Source of the DNA: Photobacterium halotolerans DSM 18316
Lineage (GTDB): Bacteria; Pseudomonadota; Gammaproteobacteria; Enterobacterales; Vibrionaceae
Length of the DNA stretch: 64,000 nucleotides
Assembly: GCF_000425165.1 (NCBI RefSeq)
Contig: NZ_AULG01000014.1
Coordinates: 124,001 to 188,000, forward strand
Reading direction: 5' to 3'
Positions within the stretch are counted from its first letter, which is position 1, and each line of letters begins with the position of its first letter. The notes below the pieces were generated by a model, which did no database searches, was not told where the DNA came from, and saw nothing but the letters and a program-made list of their open reading frames with translations. Shown here piece by piece: positions 9,351 to 18,236 of this stretch. Made by a program: the position numbers and the translations under genes.

Positions 9351-9430
9351 GAGTGTCGTCCGTGAGTGCAGGAACAGATCCAATCGTCCGGCAATCCGGG
9401 CCGGACGATGGAGTGACGCGGGAAGGTATG

Positions 9431-10720
9431 TTATTCGCTGCTACCCGCACATTTGCCAGAGACAACATTGAAGCTGCCACAGGACATGGGTTTTTCCCAG
9501 CTGGCGAACAAGTCTTTTGAACCGGGCAGAAAATCGGACCAGGCATCACCGGCCACTTCGTCTTTGGTTTCCCATACGGTCACGAACTGACCGTCATCCT
9601 GGATTTCGCCAATCAGCACCGGTTTGGTGATGTGGTGGTTCGGCATCATGGTGGCATAACCGCCGGTCAGATTCGGGACAGTCACCCCAATGATGGCATC
9701 CTGTACTGCCTCGGAATCTGTCTTCCCGGCTTTTTCAACCGCTTTCACCCACATGTTGAAGCCCAGATAAGAGGCTTCCATCGGATCGTTGGTGACACGC
9801 TGGTCATCTTTGATGAACTTATGCCATTTCTCGACAAAATCGTTGTTCTGCTCTGTGTCCACACTCATGAAGTAGTTCCACGCAGCGAGGTGGCCAACCA
9901 GAGACGAGGTATCCATACCGGACAATTCTTCTTCACCGACGGAGAAGGCAACCACCGGAATGTCTGAAGCTTCGACTCCCTGAGCGGCGAGTTCTTTATA
10001 GAAGGGAACATTGGCATCGCCATTGATGGTGGAGACAACGGCCGTTTTCTTACCCGTTGCACCAAATTTCTTGATATCAGAGACGATTGACTGCCAATCG
10101 GAATAACCGAACGGCGTATAGTTGATCATGATGTCACTGTCGGCGACCCCTTTATCTTTCAGGTAAGCCGCCAGGATTTTATTGGTGGTACGCGGATAGA
10201 CATAATCGGTACCGGCCAGCACCCAGCGTTGTACGCCCATCTCGTTCATCAGATAATCTACAGCCGGAATGGCTTGCTGATTGGGTGCCGCACCTGTGTA
10301 GAAAACGTTCTTGGACGATTCTTCTCCCTCGTACTGCACCGGATAGAACAGCAGGCTGTCGAGTTCTTCAAAAACGGGCAGCACAGATTTACGAGAGACA
10401 GATGTCCAGCAGCCGAACACCACATCCACTTTGTCTTTCTCGATCAGTTCGCGGGCTTTCTCAGCAAACAGCGGCCAGTTAGAAGCAGGATCGACAACAA
10501 CAGGCTCCAGCTTTTTACCCAGCACGCCGCCTTTTTTATTTTGCTCGTCGATCAGCATCAGCATAGTGTCTTTGAGAGTGGTTTCACTGATAGCCATGGT
10601 ACCGGAGAGAGAGTGAAGGATACCGACTTTAATGGTGCCGTCGGCGGCTAATGTATTGAAAGATAAAGCCATTGAGGCGGCAAGTGCTGCCCATTTCAGT
10701 GTCACTGCTTTTTTATCCAT
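9431..10720 (-). CDS. urtA: Urea ABC transporter substrate-binding protein UrtA
   Basis: 429 aa. The start is taken at 10720, where AAGGAG lies 9 bp upstream; an ATG 14 codons earlier lacks a ribosome site. It has a signal peptide (MDKKAVTLKWAALAASMALS...LAA), then VGILHSLSGTMAISE and DPASNWPLFAEKARELI, typical of the Leu/urea-binding family with urea specificity. The protein is periplasmic and captures urea for UrtBC. It is the first gene of a ten-gene-plus urt-ure operon and lies about 27 nt downstream of the predicted sigma-54 transcription start. Confidence 0.97.
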   Translation of the reverse strand: MDKKAVTLKWAALAASMALSFNTLAADGTIKVGILHSLSGTMAISETTLKDTMLMLIDEQNKKGGVLGKKLEPVVVDPASNWPLFAEKARELIEKDKVDVVFGCWTSVSRKSVLPVFEELDSLLFYPVQYEGEESSKNVFYTGAAPNQQAIPAVDYLMNEMGVQRWVLAGTDYVYPRTTNKILAAYLKDKGVADSDIMINYTPFGYSDWQSIVSDIKKFGATGKKTAVVSTINGDANVPFYKELAAQGVEASDIPVVAFSVGEEELSGMDTSSLVGHLAAWNYFMSVDTEQNNDFVEKWHKFIKDDQRVTNDPMEASYLGFNMWVKAVEKAGKTDSEAVQDAIIGVTVPNLTGGYATMMPNHHITKPVLIGEIQDDGQFVTVWETKDEVAGDAWSDFLPGSKDLFASWEKPMSCGSFNVVSGKCAGSSE

Positions 10721-10756
10721 ATTATGTTTGCTCCTTTTTAGTGTTGTTACAGACAG

Positions 10757-10773
10757 AAGCAAGGGGCAGGCCA
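10757..10773 (-). promoter_or_regulatory. Sigma-54 (RpoN) promoter for urtABCDE-ure
   Basis: On the minus strand the sequence is TGGCCTGCCCCTTGCTT. The invariant GG and GC are separated by exactly 10 bp, and the -12 block TTGCTT is perfect. The -24 block is TGGCCT against the consensus TGGCAC. A start near 10747 would give a leader of about 27 nt containing the urtA ribosome site. The match is seen in the sequence; its activity is inferred. Confidence 0.75.
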
Positions 10774-10878
10774 GAAAAACGTCTTCAGATAAAAATCAAA
10801 AGAGTAAATAAAAAACAATAAGTTACCCTGACAGAGAGGAACACGTGTAGAGAAAGTAATGCAGAACTGTCCACTTGT

Positions 10879-10902
10879 GGTGCAAGCTGATGAGCAGGTG
10901 CA
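10879..10902 (-). promoter_or_regulatory. Two NtrC-type half-sites upstream of the urtA sigma-54 promoter
   Basis: GGTGCA occurs at 10879-10884 and 10897-10902 (TGCACC when read toward urtA). The sites lie about 135 and 152 bp upstream of the predicted start, in the range of activator sites for sigma-54 promoters. Each is a good half-site of the NtrC consensus TGCACC-N5-GGTGCA, but neither has a perfect partner. The call is therefore tentative. The rest of the 10721-11116 gap shows no gene; TATACT near 11077 may be the -10 of the small gene at 11117. Confidence 0.4.
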
Positions 10903-11116
10903 CAATATTGAGTCAGGATTCAGAGATTTGGGTCATTGACCCCGCATCAGAAGCGTGAAATGCACTGACAGTGACCTTAATCGATTGTCAGCTGCAGGTA
11001 ATAGTTGGGCGCTTATATTGGCTTCGGTCTTGTTTTCTGGGAGCGAAGTGGCAAGCTTAGAGTTTGCTCTGGCGGTATACTGCTTGTGAATAAATACAAA
11101 TAACAGTGAGATAGCT

Positions 11117-11308
11117 ATGCTGAAATACATTGTGATTGCCCTGGTGGGCCTGGGGATTTATATCGGAGTGACCTATAAAGATCAGATTGACGATGTGATG
11201 AATGCACGTCCGATGGAGGAGGCACAGGATATGCTTGAGGATATGGGCGACCAGGCCGCTGATGCCAAAGATGCCTTGGACAAGCAACTGGAGACATTAC
11301 AGAACTGA
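11117..11308 (+). CDS. Small membrane-anchored protein of unknown function
   Basis: 63 aa. One N-terminal membrane helix (MLKYIVIALVGLGIYIGV) is followed by an acidic, helical, probably coiled-coil tail rich in Asp, Glu and Gln. I do not recognise a family. A TATACT -10-like box lies about 40 bp upstream, and the gene ends before a strong hairpin shared with convergent sstT. This arrangement supports a real gene. It stands alone, divergent from urtA. No function can be assigned. Confidence 0.65.
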   Translation: MLKYIVIALVGLGIYIGVTYKDQIDDVMNARPMEEAQDMLEDMGDQAADAKDALDKQLETLQN

Positions 11309-11340
11309 TGGGTATCGTATGACCCTTTAAGTCATTCATA

Positions 11341-11372
11341 CAACAATGGCGACCTCAGGGTCGCCATTGTTG
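11341..11372. terminator. Perfect 14-bp hairpin between convergent genes
   Basis: CAACAATGGCGACC, loop TCAG, GGTCGCCATTGTTG. It lies between the small plus-strand gene ending at 11308 and sstT ending at 11419 on the minus strand, so it probably terminates both. The following T-run is poor on either strand. Confidence 0.75.
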
Positions 11373-11418
11373 TTAGTTGCTCATATCAGGTGCTCAGAAA
11401 AAGCGTTAAGCGTTATGC

Positions 11419-12657
11419 TCAGGCTTTAACTGGATTAGCAGCTTCTTGCGCTTCGGCAGCACGGCATGCAGCCGCAGTGAAGATAACGTCAGTAGAGCTG
11501 TTCAGAGCCGTTTCCGCTGAATCCTGAATAACACCGATGATGAAACCGATAGCAACAACCTGCATCGCAACTTCGTTGGATACACCGAACAGGCTGCAAG
11601 CCAGTGGGATCAGCAGCAGAGAGCCACCGGCAACACCGGATGCACCACATGCAGACACGGCAGCCACGACGCTCAACAGCAGGGCAGTACCGATATCAAC
11701 CTGAATACCCAGAGTATGAACAGCAGCCAGAGTCAGCACAGTGATGGTAATCGCTGCACCCGCCATGTTGATGGTCGCGCCCAGAGGGATCGATACTGAG
11801 TAGGTATCTTCGTGCAGATCCAGATCTTTACACAGTTGCATGTTCACCGGGATGTTTGCCGCTGAACTGCGGGTAAAGAAGGCAGTGATACCACTCTCAC
11901 GGATACACTTCAGAACCAGAGGGAATGGGTTCTGCTTCGTTTTGTAGTACACGATAGCCGGGTTAACCACAAAGGCAATAATCGCCATCGAACCCAGCAG
12001 CACGGCCAGCAGGTGTGCGTAGCTGGTCAACGCAGAGAAGCCTGTTTCAGCGAAAGTTTTTGATACTAAGCCGAAGATACCGATAGGTGCCAGACGGATA
12101 ACAAAACGAACGATCAGTGTGACGCCGTTAGACATGTCGTGGAACACTTGTTTGGTTGCATCAGATGCAGAATGCAGAGCGAAGCCCAGACCTACAGCCC
12201 ATGCCAGAATACCGATGTAGTTTCCGGACAGAATAGCGTTAATTGGGTTATCGACGATCTGGAACAGCAGAGTATTCAGTACTTCTGCGATACCTTCAGG
12301 AGCCGCCTGATTTGCAGTGCCTGCGTCCAGAGTCAGAGTTGTCGGGAAAAGGAAACTCATGGTAACGGCAGTTAACGCGGCCATCAGTGTACCGAAAAGG
12401 TACAGCATAATGACTGGCTTCATGTTGGTATGCGCGCCTTTTTTCTGATTAGCAATCGATGATGCGACCAGAATGAACACCAGCACAGGAGCTACAGCTT
12501 TCAGAGCACTGACGAACAGGCTGCCCAGGAAACCGACTTTCAGTGCGGCATCAGTTGAGACAGCGGCTAGGACGATACCTGCCACGATACCAATAAGGAT
12601 CTGGATAACCAGACTGCCATTGGCAATTTTAGCTAGGAATGGTTGTGGTTGACTCAT
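11419..12657 (-). CDS. sstT: Serine/threonine:sodium symporter SstT
   Basis: 412 aa member of the dicarboxylate/amino acid:cation symporter family. Hallmarks include [21 protein letters not shown] (the serine-rich re-entrant loop, about residues 258-278), [16 protein letters not shown] and the conserved N-terminus around [20 protein letters not shown]. It imports L-serine and L-threonine with Na+ across the inner membrane. It is a single gene with its own upstream region (12658 onward) and no clear riboswitch. Confidence 0.96.
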   Translation of the reverse strand: MSQPQPFLAKIANGSLVIQILIGIVAGIVLAAVSTDAALKVGFLGSLFVSALKAVAPVLVFILVASSIANQKKGAHTNMKPVIMLYLFGTLMAALTAVTMSFLFPTTLTLDAGTANQAAPEGIAEVLNTLLFQIVDNPINAILSGNYIGILAWAVGLGFALHSASDATKQVFHDMSNGVTLIVRFVIRLAPIGIFGLVSKTFAETGFSALTSYAHLLAVLLGSMAIIAFVVNPAIVYYKTKQNPFPLVLKCIRESGITAFFTRSSAANIPVNMQLCKDLDLHEDTYSVSIPLGATINMAGAAITITVLTLAAVHTLGIQVDIGTALLLSVVAAVSACGASGVAGGSLLLIPLACSLFGVSNEVAMQVVAIGFIIGVIQDSAETALNSSTDVIFTAAACRAAEAQEAANPVKA

Positions 12658-12912
12658 ACTACATCCTGAATGTTTTGAGTTGGTATGGAAGCGTTTTATG
12701 TTGTTTGCGGGAGGTTTTTTAACAGGATAATCGAACGATTTCCACTACTCTTTTTAGAAACTTTTAGGTTACACATTTTTAACGTTACTGAACGCTGATA
12801 TTTGTGAGCGGTTTATCACTAACATTTATCTGCTTCTGGCGACATAGACCTGCTTTTATCTTGCTCTGGGCGGAGTCCATCGCACCTTGCGCTGGGCCAT
12901 GGATGCTGAACA

Positions 12913-12941
12913 AATAAAAAATCCTGCCCGAAGGCAGGATT
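12913..12941 (-). terminator. Intrinsic terminator of the Bat operon
   Basis: Read on the minus strand: AATCCTGCC, loop TTCG, GGCAGGATT, then TTTTTATTTG. It lies about 100 bp after the batD stop at 13039. The stable TTCG tetraloop and T-run make it a strong terminator. The rest of the 12658-13038 gap holds the sstT promoter region and no supported gene. Confidence 0.9.
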
Positions 12942-13038
12942 AACTATCACCCAATCTTTCAGTCGCGGCTCACCACAACCGTGCAGGGATGGATGAAACT
13001 CGTGCTCTGAGAGCAGGCATCTTAACGGATCAGCTAAG

Positions 13039-14757
13039 TCATTTTCGCTCTGCCGCCGGTATCTCTGGCACCAGAGGCGCCAGTCCATCGGCCGTTTGCG
13101 CCTTTTTGCGGCTTTTCTGCTGGCGTTGCAGCAGAGCCAGCAGATCACTCTTGTCCCACGTTTGCGGGGACTCACTGTAATGGGCCGCCATCATGGCGCT
13201 AACCGCCTGCTCCAGTTGCTGCCGGTGTTCCGCCGTCAGGTGCGATTTATCCCAGGCATTGTAGTAGGTTTGCACCTGCATGGGCTGGCATGCTGTCACC
13301 GCAGCGATCAGCTTATCTGTGATGCTGCTATTGTCAGAGGCTGAACTGACGGGCTCCGCGGTCAGTGGAGACTGTTTCCGGCTCCGCCACCACATCATCA
13401 GAGTCACAAGCCAGAGAAGGGTAACGATCAGCGTCAGCCAGGGCCACCAGGCAGAGACACCCTGAGCCTGCTGATTTACCGCCGCAGGGTTTTCATTGGT
13501 ATCCGGCAGATGACTGCCCCCGGTCTGTGAGGCACCGTCACTGTGTTCATCCGATGAACGCGTGGCTCCGGGAATACTGGCAGTGGCATCTGGCTGAACC
13601 TGCAGCACTTTACCTTCAACCTGGCTGATGACTTTCTCTCCTTTGTCGGTATTCCACCAGTTCACTGTCAGAGCAGGCAGGGTAATCGTTCCGCTCTGAC
13701 GGGGGATGATGACCTGTTTCAGCGTCATGACGCTGTAATCACTTTCCTGTTTGTAAACGGGTTTTTCGCTGTATACCCGGACTGAGTCAGGGTAGGTCAG
13801 GGATAAATCCGGCAGGTTACTTTGTGGTGTACCTTTCATTTTCAGTGTCAGGGTGCGCGAAACCGGTTCACCCACTTTAATGTTTGCCTCGTCCTTGTTC
13901 CAGGTTTGTTCCAGTTGCAGATCCGCGGTTGGCAGCCAAAGCCCTTTATAGTCATCGGGCTCAGCAAGGACAGTCAACGGCATCGGCTCTGCCTGAATAT
14001 TGACGGGGATCCGCATGCCAAAACGCCGGTTGCTGTCGCTCTTGAAGGCAGTGCCAGTGAGTTTGGCCCCCTGAAGGGTGATATCACCCGGTTTGGTTGC
14101 TGTGACCCGGTACTTTCGGTTAATAATGGTGTAGCGCCTGCCATTCAGTACGGTATCCGCCTGATGATCATCACCCACCTTAACCACCTCCAGTCCTTCG
14201 CCCTGAGGGGCGATTAAACTGGCTTTTTCCATATGTTCTCCGAGCTTGATCTGTACCATGTAGATCTGACTTTCACCGACATACAGGCGGTTTTTATCCA
14301 TACGCCCGCTGACCTCAATCGCAAGATCGGTGGTGGAAGCGCCAGCATCCGGATGGTCATCGACCTTAATCTGAATAGGATCTGACGCGGACGCGCCAAT
14401 ATGAAAGGCCGGAATAGTGAAATCACCTTTGGCTTTGGCAGCAAGCGACACTTGCCACTGGGTTTGTCTCGACACTGAACCGTTAATAAAGCGGTTCATG
14501 GAACGGGTGCTGGTCGTGCCGACAATGAAGTCATTGTTGAGTGGCGATAAGTCAAGGGCACTGGCGCTGACATTGTCATCTATGCTGACCGTCAGCTCAA
14601 AGATTTCATTCACCCCAACCTGGTTGGATGACACAGTGGCCACAACCTGTGCGGCATACGCCGGGTAAGAGAGCAGGCTGCCAATCAGCAGCACGGCACT
14701 TAACCAGAGCTTTGTCCGGTAAAATGCGGAAAGAAAAGTAACATACTTGGAATGCAT
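13039..14757 (-). CDS. batD: BatD family protein (aerotolerance operon)
   Basis: 572 aa. A signal peptide ends near SYPAYA. A long beta-rich periplasmic region follows, with the BatD pattern QVGVNEIFELTVSID. A single membrane helix (WWPWLTLIVTLLWLVTLMMWW, about residues 435-455) precedes a cytoplasmic C-terminal tail. The family accompanies MoxR and VWA proteins, and its biochemical role is not established. It is the last gene of the operon 20182-13039 and is followed by a terminator. Confidence 0.9.
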   Translation of the reverse strand: MHSKYVTFLSAFYRTKLWLSAVLLIGSLLSYPAYAAQVVATVSSNQVGVNEIFELTVSIDDNVSASALDLSPLNNDFIVGTTSTRSMNRFINGSVSRQTQWQVSLAAKAKGDFTIPAFHIGASASDPIQIKVDDHPDAGASTTDLAIEVSGRMDKNRLYVGESQIYMVQIKLGEHMEKASLIAPQGEGLEVVKVGDDHQADTVLNGRRYTIINRKYRVTATKPGDITLQGAKLTGTAFKSDSNRRFGMRIPVNIQAEPMPLTVLAEPDDYKGLWLPTADLQLEQTWNKDEANIKVGEPVSRTLTLKMKGTPQSNLPDLSLTYPDSVRVYSEKPVYKQESDYSVMTLKQVIIPRQSGTITLPALTVNWWNTDKGEKVISQVEGKVLQVQPDATASIPGATRSSDEHSDGASQTGGSHLPDTNENPAAVNQQAQGVSAWWPWLTLIVTLLWLVTLMMWWRSRKQSPLTAEPVSSASDNSSITDKLIAAVTACQPMQVQTYYNAWDKSHLTAEHRQQLEQAVSAMMAAHYSESPQTWDKSDLLALLQRQQKSRKKAQTADGLAPLVPEIPAAERK

Positions 14758-14788
14758 TGTGAGTCCTTGTTTTTGTAACTGTCTGCGG

Positions 14789-16759
14789 CTACCAACGATT
14801 TTCAGGTGCGTCCGGGGCTGGCTTTTCTCTCGCCTGGAGAATGATCTGAGCCCTGAGCAGTTCGCGGGTGCTGTCTGGTATCTGCTCCAGTTTTTTTAAT
14901 GTCGGATGGCTTGCACTCAGGCCACTGGTTCCATCGCCACTGTCATCATTATTGCCGGCTATGCGCTGATCGCTTTTCTCAGCGTTTGGCTGGGCTTGTT
15001 CGTCAGTAGGCGCCATAGGTGCCTGTCCTTCACTGTCAGGGGAAATGGCCGGGCTTGGGTCTGAACCGGCCTGGGCTGGATCGCCAGCGCGTGGTGATTG
15101 CTGACTCTCAGCCGAAGGACGGGATGGCTCAGCGGCACCTTCATTATTATGGTCCGACGCAGGCTGGCTTTGTTCATCTTGCCGTGACTGACCTTCTTGC
15201 TGTGCGCCGCCAGCAGATGCAGAGGCTGTCTGGTCAGACTGGCCTGTTTGACTGTTTTGCTGGCTGGATGGCTGTTGTCCTGAATCCGATCCTTCATGAT
15301 TGTCACGGGATGAGTTGCCGGCTTGTTGCCCGGACGGCGAGCCTTGGCCTTGCTGACCTTGCTGACCTTGCTGACCTTGCTGACCTTGCTGACCTTGCTG
15401 ACCTTGCTGACCTTGCTGGTTCGCTTGTTGCTGGCTGAGCTGCTGCTCGACGATATCCAGATTGGTTTTTGCATCTGTGTTATCCGGATCCGCGTTCAGC
15501 AAGTCCTGGTAGATATCGCGGGCCTTGTCCAGCTGGCCGGCTTGTGCGTACGCATTGGCCAGGTTGTAGCGAGAGGCCGGGTCAGTTAAACCTGACAGGG
15601 ATTCGATTGCGCCTTCGTAATCGCCTGCCTGATACTTGGACGCTCCCTGCCAGGCGGGTGACTGGAACAGATCCGCCGCTGTCTGGTAGTCCTGTTGCTG
15701 ATAGTGTTGATAAGCGTCCTGATCCTGATTCAGCCAGGGTGAAGCGAAGCTTTTCTCAACCGGCAGGAAAACGATCAGTAAGCAGGAAAATGCGATGCCT
15801 TTGCGGCAGGCGGGCAGAAAGAGCAGGATCAGCGGGATCAACAGCCAGAATCCACCGTTGAGTTTTTCCTCAATGGTTTTGTCTTCAGTTTGTTCAGACT
15901 GCGCTGTGAGATGAGACGTAGCCTCAATAAGCGCCAGAATATCCTGATCATTCCCCCGCCATCTCACCATGATGCCACCATGGCTGGCTGCCAGTGTTTC
16001 GAGCCGCCGGGGATGCATTTTGCTCAAAACAGTGTTGCCCTGATTGTCTTGTAACAGCCGGCCGTCTGGCATAGTGACCGGGGCACCTTGCGGGGTAGCG
16101 ACAGCCAGAATGGACAAGCGGTATTGATTGTCTTGCAGCAACTGGTCAGTTTGCATGGCTTCTTTCTCACTGAGTCCGTCAGTGATCAAGATCAGATCTC
16201 CCTGAGGGTGCCCGGCTTGTCTGAGCAGATCGATGGCGGCTTTAATACCTGCGGCAGCGTTACTGCCCTGAATCGGCAAAATAGCAGGCGATAATCCCGG
16301 GATCAGGTTGCTCAGTGTTGCACTGTCTGCGGTCAGCGGGCTGATGATGTAACCATCTCCGGCATAGGCTATCAGGCCTGTGCTGCCTTCCTGCCAGTGA
16401 GGAAGAAGATCCATAGCTTTGTAGCGGGCCTGGGTCAGACGGTTAGGGGGCAGATCGGTCGCGTACATGGAGTTCGACATATCCATGATAATCACTCTGG
16501 CGCCGCTCAGGTTAGAGGCGGGCAACATTTGTTTTTGCCAGCTGGGGCCGGCCATTGCAACCACCGCCAGTATCCATCCTATGCTGAGGAGCAGAAGCGA
16601 TAGCGCGCGGACTCGCTGAGAGGAGGGTTTATTGTCGGGTTGAAGGTGCGCAGCAATCAGCCCGGACTGTGCACGGCGTTGAGCCAGCCAGGGCAAAAGG
16701 ACGGCTAGCGCAATCAATGCCAGTAACCAAGACGGATGTAAGAACGTAAAATCAGCCAT
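14789..16759 (-). CDS. batB: VWA domain and TPR protein (BatB-BatC fusion) with Gly-Gln-Gln repeat
   Basis: 656 aa. Two N-terminal membrane helices are followed by a von Willebrand A domain with the MIDAS motif DMSNS (D93, S95, S97), a membrane helix near residue 305, and a TPR region at about 360-455 (DYQTAADLF..., SRYNLANAYAQAGQLDKA). The C-terminal half is a disordered Gln/Ser/Pro-rich tail. The tail contains a GQQ array encoded by a 9-bp tandem repeat. It combines the roles of BatB and BatC found as separate genes in Bacteroides. It probably acts as a membrane-anchored assembly factor for the MoxR system (family inference). It overlaps batA by 8 bp. Confidence 0.92.
   Translation of the reverse strand: MADFTFLHPSWLLALIALAVLLPWLAQRRAQSGLIAAHLQPDNKPSSQRVRALSLLLLSIGWILAVVAMAGPSWQKQMLPASNLSGARVIIMDMSNSMYATDLPPNRLTQARYKAMDLLPHWQEGSTGLIAYAGDGYIISPLTADSATLSNLIPGLSPAILPIQGSNAAAGIKAAIDLLRQAGHPQGDLILITDGLSEKEAMQTDQLLQDNQYRLSILAVATPQGAPVTMPDGRLLQDNQGNTVLSKMHPRRLETLAASHGGIMVRWRGNDQDILALIEATSHLTAQSEQTEDKTIEEKLNGGFWLLIPLILLFLPACRKGIAFSCLLIVFLPVEKSFASPWLNQDQDAYQHYQQQDYQTAADLFQSPAWQGASKYQAGDYEGAIESLSGLTDPASRYNLANAYAQAGQLDKARDIYQDLLNADPDNTDAKTNLDIVEQQLSQQQANQQGQQGQQGQQGQQGQQGQQGQQGQGSPSGQQAGNSSRDNHEGSDSGQQPSSQQNSQTGQSDQTASASAGGAQQEGQSRQDEQSQPASDHNNEGAAEPSRPSAESQQSPRAGDPAQAGSDPSPAISPDSEGQAPMAPTDEQAQPNAEKSDQRIAGNNDDSGDGTSGLSASHPTLKKLEQIPDSTRELLRAQIILQAREKPAPDAPENRW
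15352..15414. repeat. 9-bp tandem repeat, seven perfect copies, inside the batB/C gene
   Basis: GCTGACCTT repeated seven times without a mismatch. On the coding strand it encodes GQQ units. The unit length is a multiple of three, so changes in copy number would alter only the length of the disordered linker. The array also creates long spurious antisense frames rich in Leu and Thr. Confidence 0.95.
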
Positions 16760-17714
16760 ATCGCCTCCAACGGATTGCCAGCAGAACGCTGAAGAATAAT
16801 GCCCCTGCCAGCGGGAAACGAAACAGCTCTTCTCTTGGTCGCCAGGTTTGCTGAGCGGTTGATACAGGTTCCAGATCGTTGATTGACTGGTAAATGCTGG
16901 CTAATTCTTGCGGATTCCTTGCCCTGAAATACTGACCATCAGTGAGGGCTGCGATTTGGGTAAGCGCATGCTCGTCCAAATCCTGCGAGGGGTTAACCAT
17001 ACGATCACCAAAGAAACTGCGCTGCACCATTTCCTCAGCGCCTATGCCAACTGTGTATATCCTGACCTTATTTTCAGCGGCCAGCTTTGCCGATTCCATC
17101 GGATTGATCACACCGGAAGTGTTGGCACCGTCACTGAGCAGGATAATCACGCGTTGCTTGGCGTCACTGTTGATAAAGCTTTTCGCCGCGATGCCCAGTC
17201 CTTCACCAATGGCGGTGCTTTGCCCGATCAGTCCGAGCACAGTTCTGGCTAATTGCTGCTTTACCGTGTTGAGATCGAAGGTCAATGGTGTTTGCAGGTA
17301 GGCATGATTGGCGAACAGCACCAAGCCCAGCCTGTCGCCCTGGCGCTTGCCGATGAAGTCGGTGACTACCTGTTTTACCGCAGTGAGGCGATCGACAGTG
17401 TTACCCTGACTATCAACCATATCTTCAATCGACATTGAACCGGATAAATCGACCGCCAGTAACATGTCTCTGTGCTCAGGTTGTATCTGAACCGGATCAC
17501 CAAACCAGACCGGCCTGGCGAGTGCCCCTAACAAGCAGACCCAGCACAGCAGAGCCAGCAGGCTTTGCCAGCGTCGAACCGGCTTTCTGACCAGATTTTC
17601 CGGCAGTACCGGCAACGTGATGGCTGCCACGGGTTGCACCGGTTTGGTAAAGCGGTAGACAAACCAGGGCAGAGGGAGCAATACGAGGGCCCACCACCAT
17701 ACAAATTCAAACAT
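16752..17714 (-). CDS. batA: VWA domain membrane protein BatA
   Basis: 320 aa from the ATG at 17714, preceded by AAAGGGG; an ATG at 17735 gives seven extra residues. There are two N-terminal membrane helices. A VWA domain follows with MIDAS DLSGS (D89), and a C-terminal helix (FPLAGALFFSVLLAIRW) completes the protein. BatA-like proteins bind divalent metal through the MIDAS site and cooperate with MoxR ATPases. It overlaps its upstream neighbour by 8 bp and batB by 8 bp. One copy of the dispersed TGCCTGTCCC repeat overlaps its start (17713-17728). Confidence 0.93.
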   Translation of the reverse strand: MFEFVWWWALVLLPLPWFVYRFTKPVQPVAAITLPVLPENLVRKPVRRWQSLLALLCWVCLLGALARPVWFGDPVQIQPEHRDMLLAVDLSGSMSIEDMVDSQGNTVDRLTAVKQVVTDFIGKRQGDRLGLVLFANHAYLQTPLTFDLNTVKQQLARTVLGLIGQSTAIGEGLGIAAKSFINSDAKQRVIILLSDGANTSGVINPMESAKLAAENKVRIYTVGIGAEEMVQRSFFGDRMVNPSQDLDEHALTQIAALTDGQYFRARNPQELASIYQSINDLEPVSTAQQTWRPREELFRFPLAGALFFSVLLAIRWRRYG

Positions 17715-18231
17715 GCCTGTCCCCTTTTGCTGCATCCCTTTTCATCGCTGGGGTATGTTGAGGGGAGCGGGGCGGAAGGGCATGCCTTAACCAGATCTCA
17801 GCCTGATGCCGGCAGGCATTGTGAATGTCATCCCCGACTTCTGAGGCATACAGGGCTTGTGTCCATGCATCATTCAGCGACACAAATCCCTGGTGTTGTT
17901 CAGGTAGCTGATGGTCTAAAAATGCCATCCAGTGATGACCACTCAGCCCCGCCACTTGCTCGCGGGGAAAGTAGGTGAGCGCGGCCTGTCTGAGTAGGGT
18001 GTTTATTTCTGACACCGATTGAGCGCGTTTCAGTTGTGCTAATGCCTGATTTTTACCTGCTTTTAACCCGCGTTTGGCCTTGAGGTGACTCACGACCAGA
18101 TACAGCAGGGCAAGCAGGATAATGATAAGTAAAGCACTTGCCCACCATCCCCAGGCCAGAGGCCAGGGATCCGGCAAAGCTGGCAGATGGAGATCGGCCA
18201 GCTGCAATGGATGCGTATGTGTTTGTGCCAT
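17707..18231 (-). CDS. DUF4381 domain membrane protein
   Basis: 174 aa. The short N-terminus DLHLPALPDPWPLAWGWW precedes one membrane helix (ALLIIILLALLYLVVSHL). A cytoplasmic domain follows with YFPREQVAGLSGHHWMAFLD, typical of DUF4381. These proteins are found between the DUF58 and VWA genes of MoxR operons, exactly as here. The function is unknown; it probably forms part of the membrane complex. It ends inside the batA start region. Confidence 0.88.
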   Translation of the reverse strand: MAQTHTHPLQLADLHLPALPDPWPLAWGWWASALLIIILLALLYLVVSHLKAKRGLKAGKNQALAQLKRAQSVSEINTLLRQAALTYFPREQVAGLSGHHWMAFLDHQLPEQHQGFVSLNDAWTQALYASEVGDDIHNACRHQAEIWLRHALPPRSPQHTPAMKRDAAKGDRHV

Positions 18232-18236
18232 AAAAG

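Noticed and set aside
15323..15589. Antisense open frames rich in Leu-Thr-Leu across the Bat gene
   Set aside because: They are by-products of the 9-bp tandem array in the real gene on the other strand.
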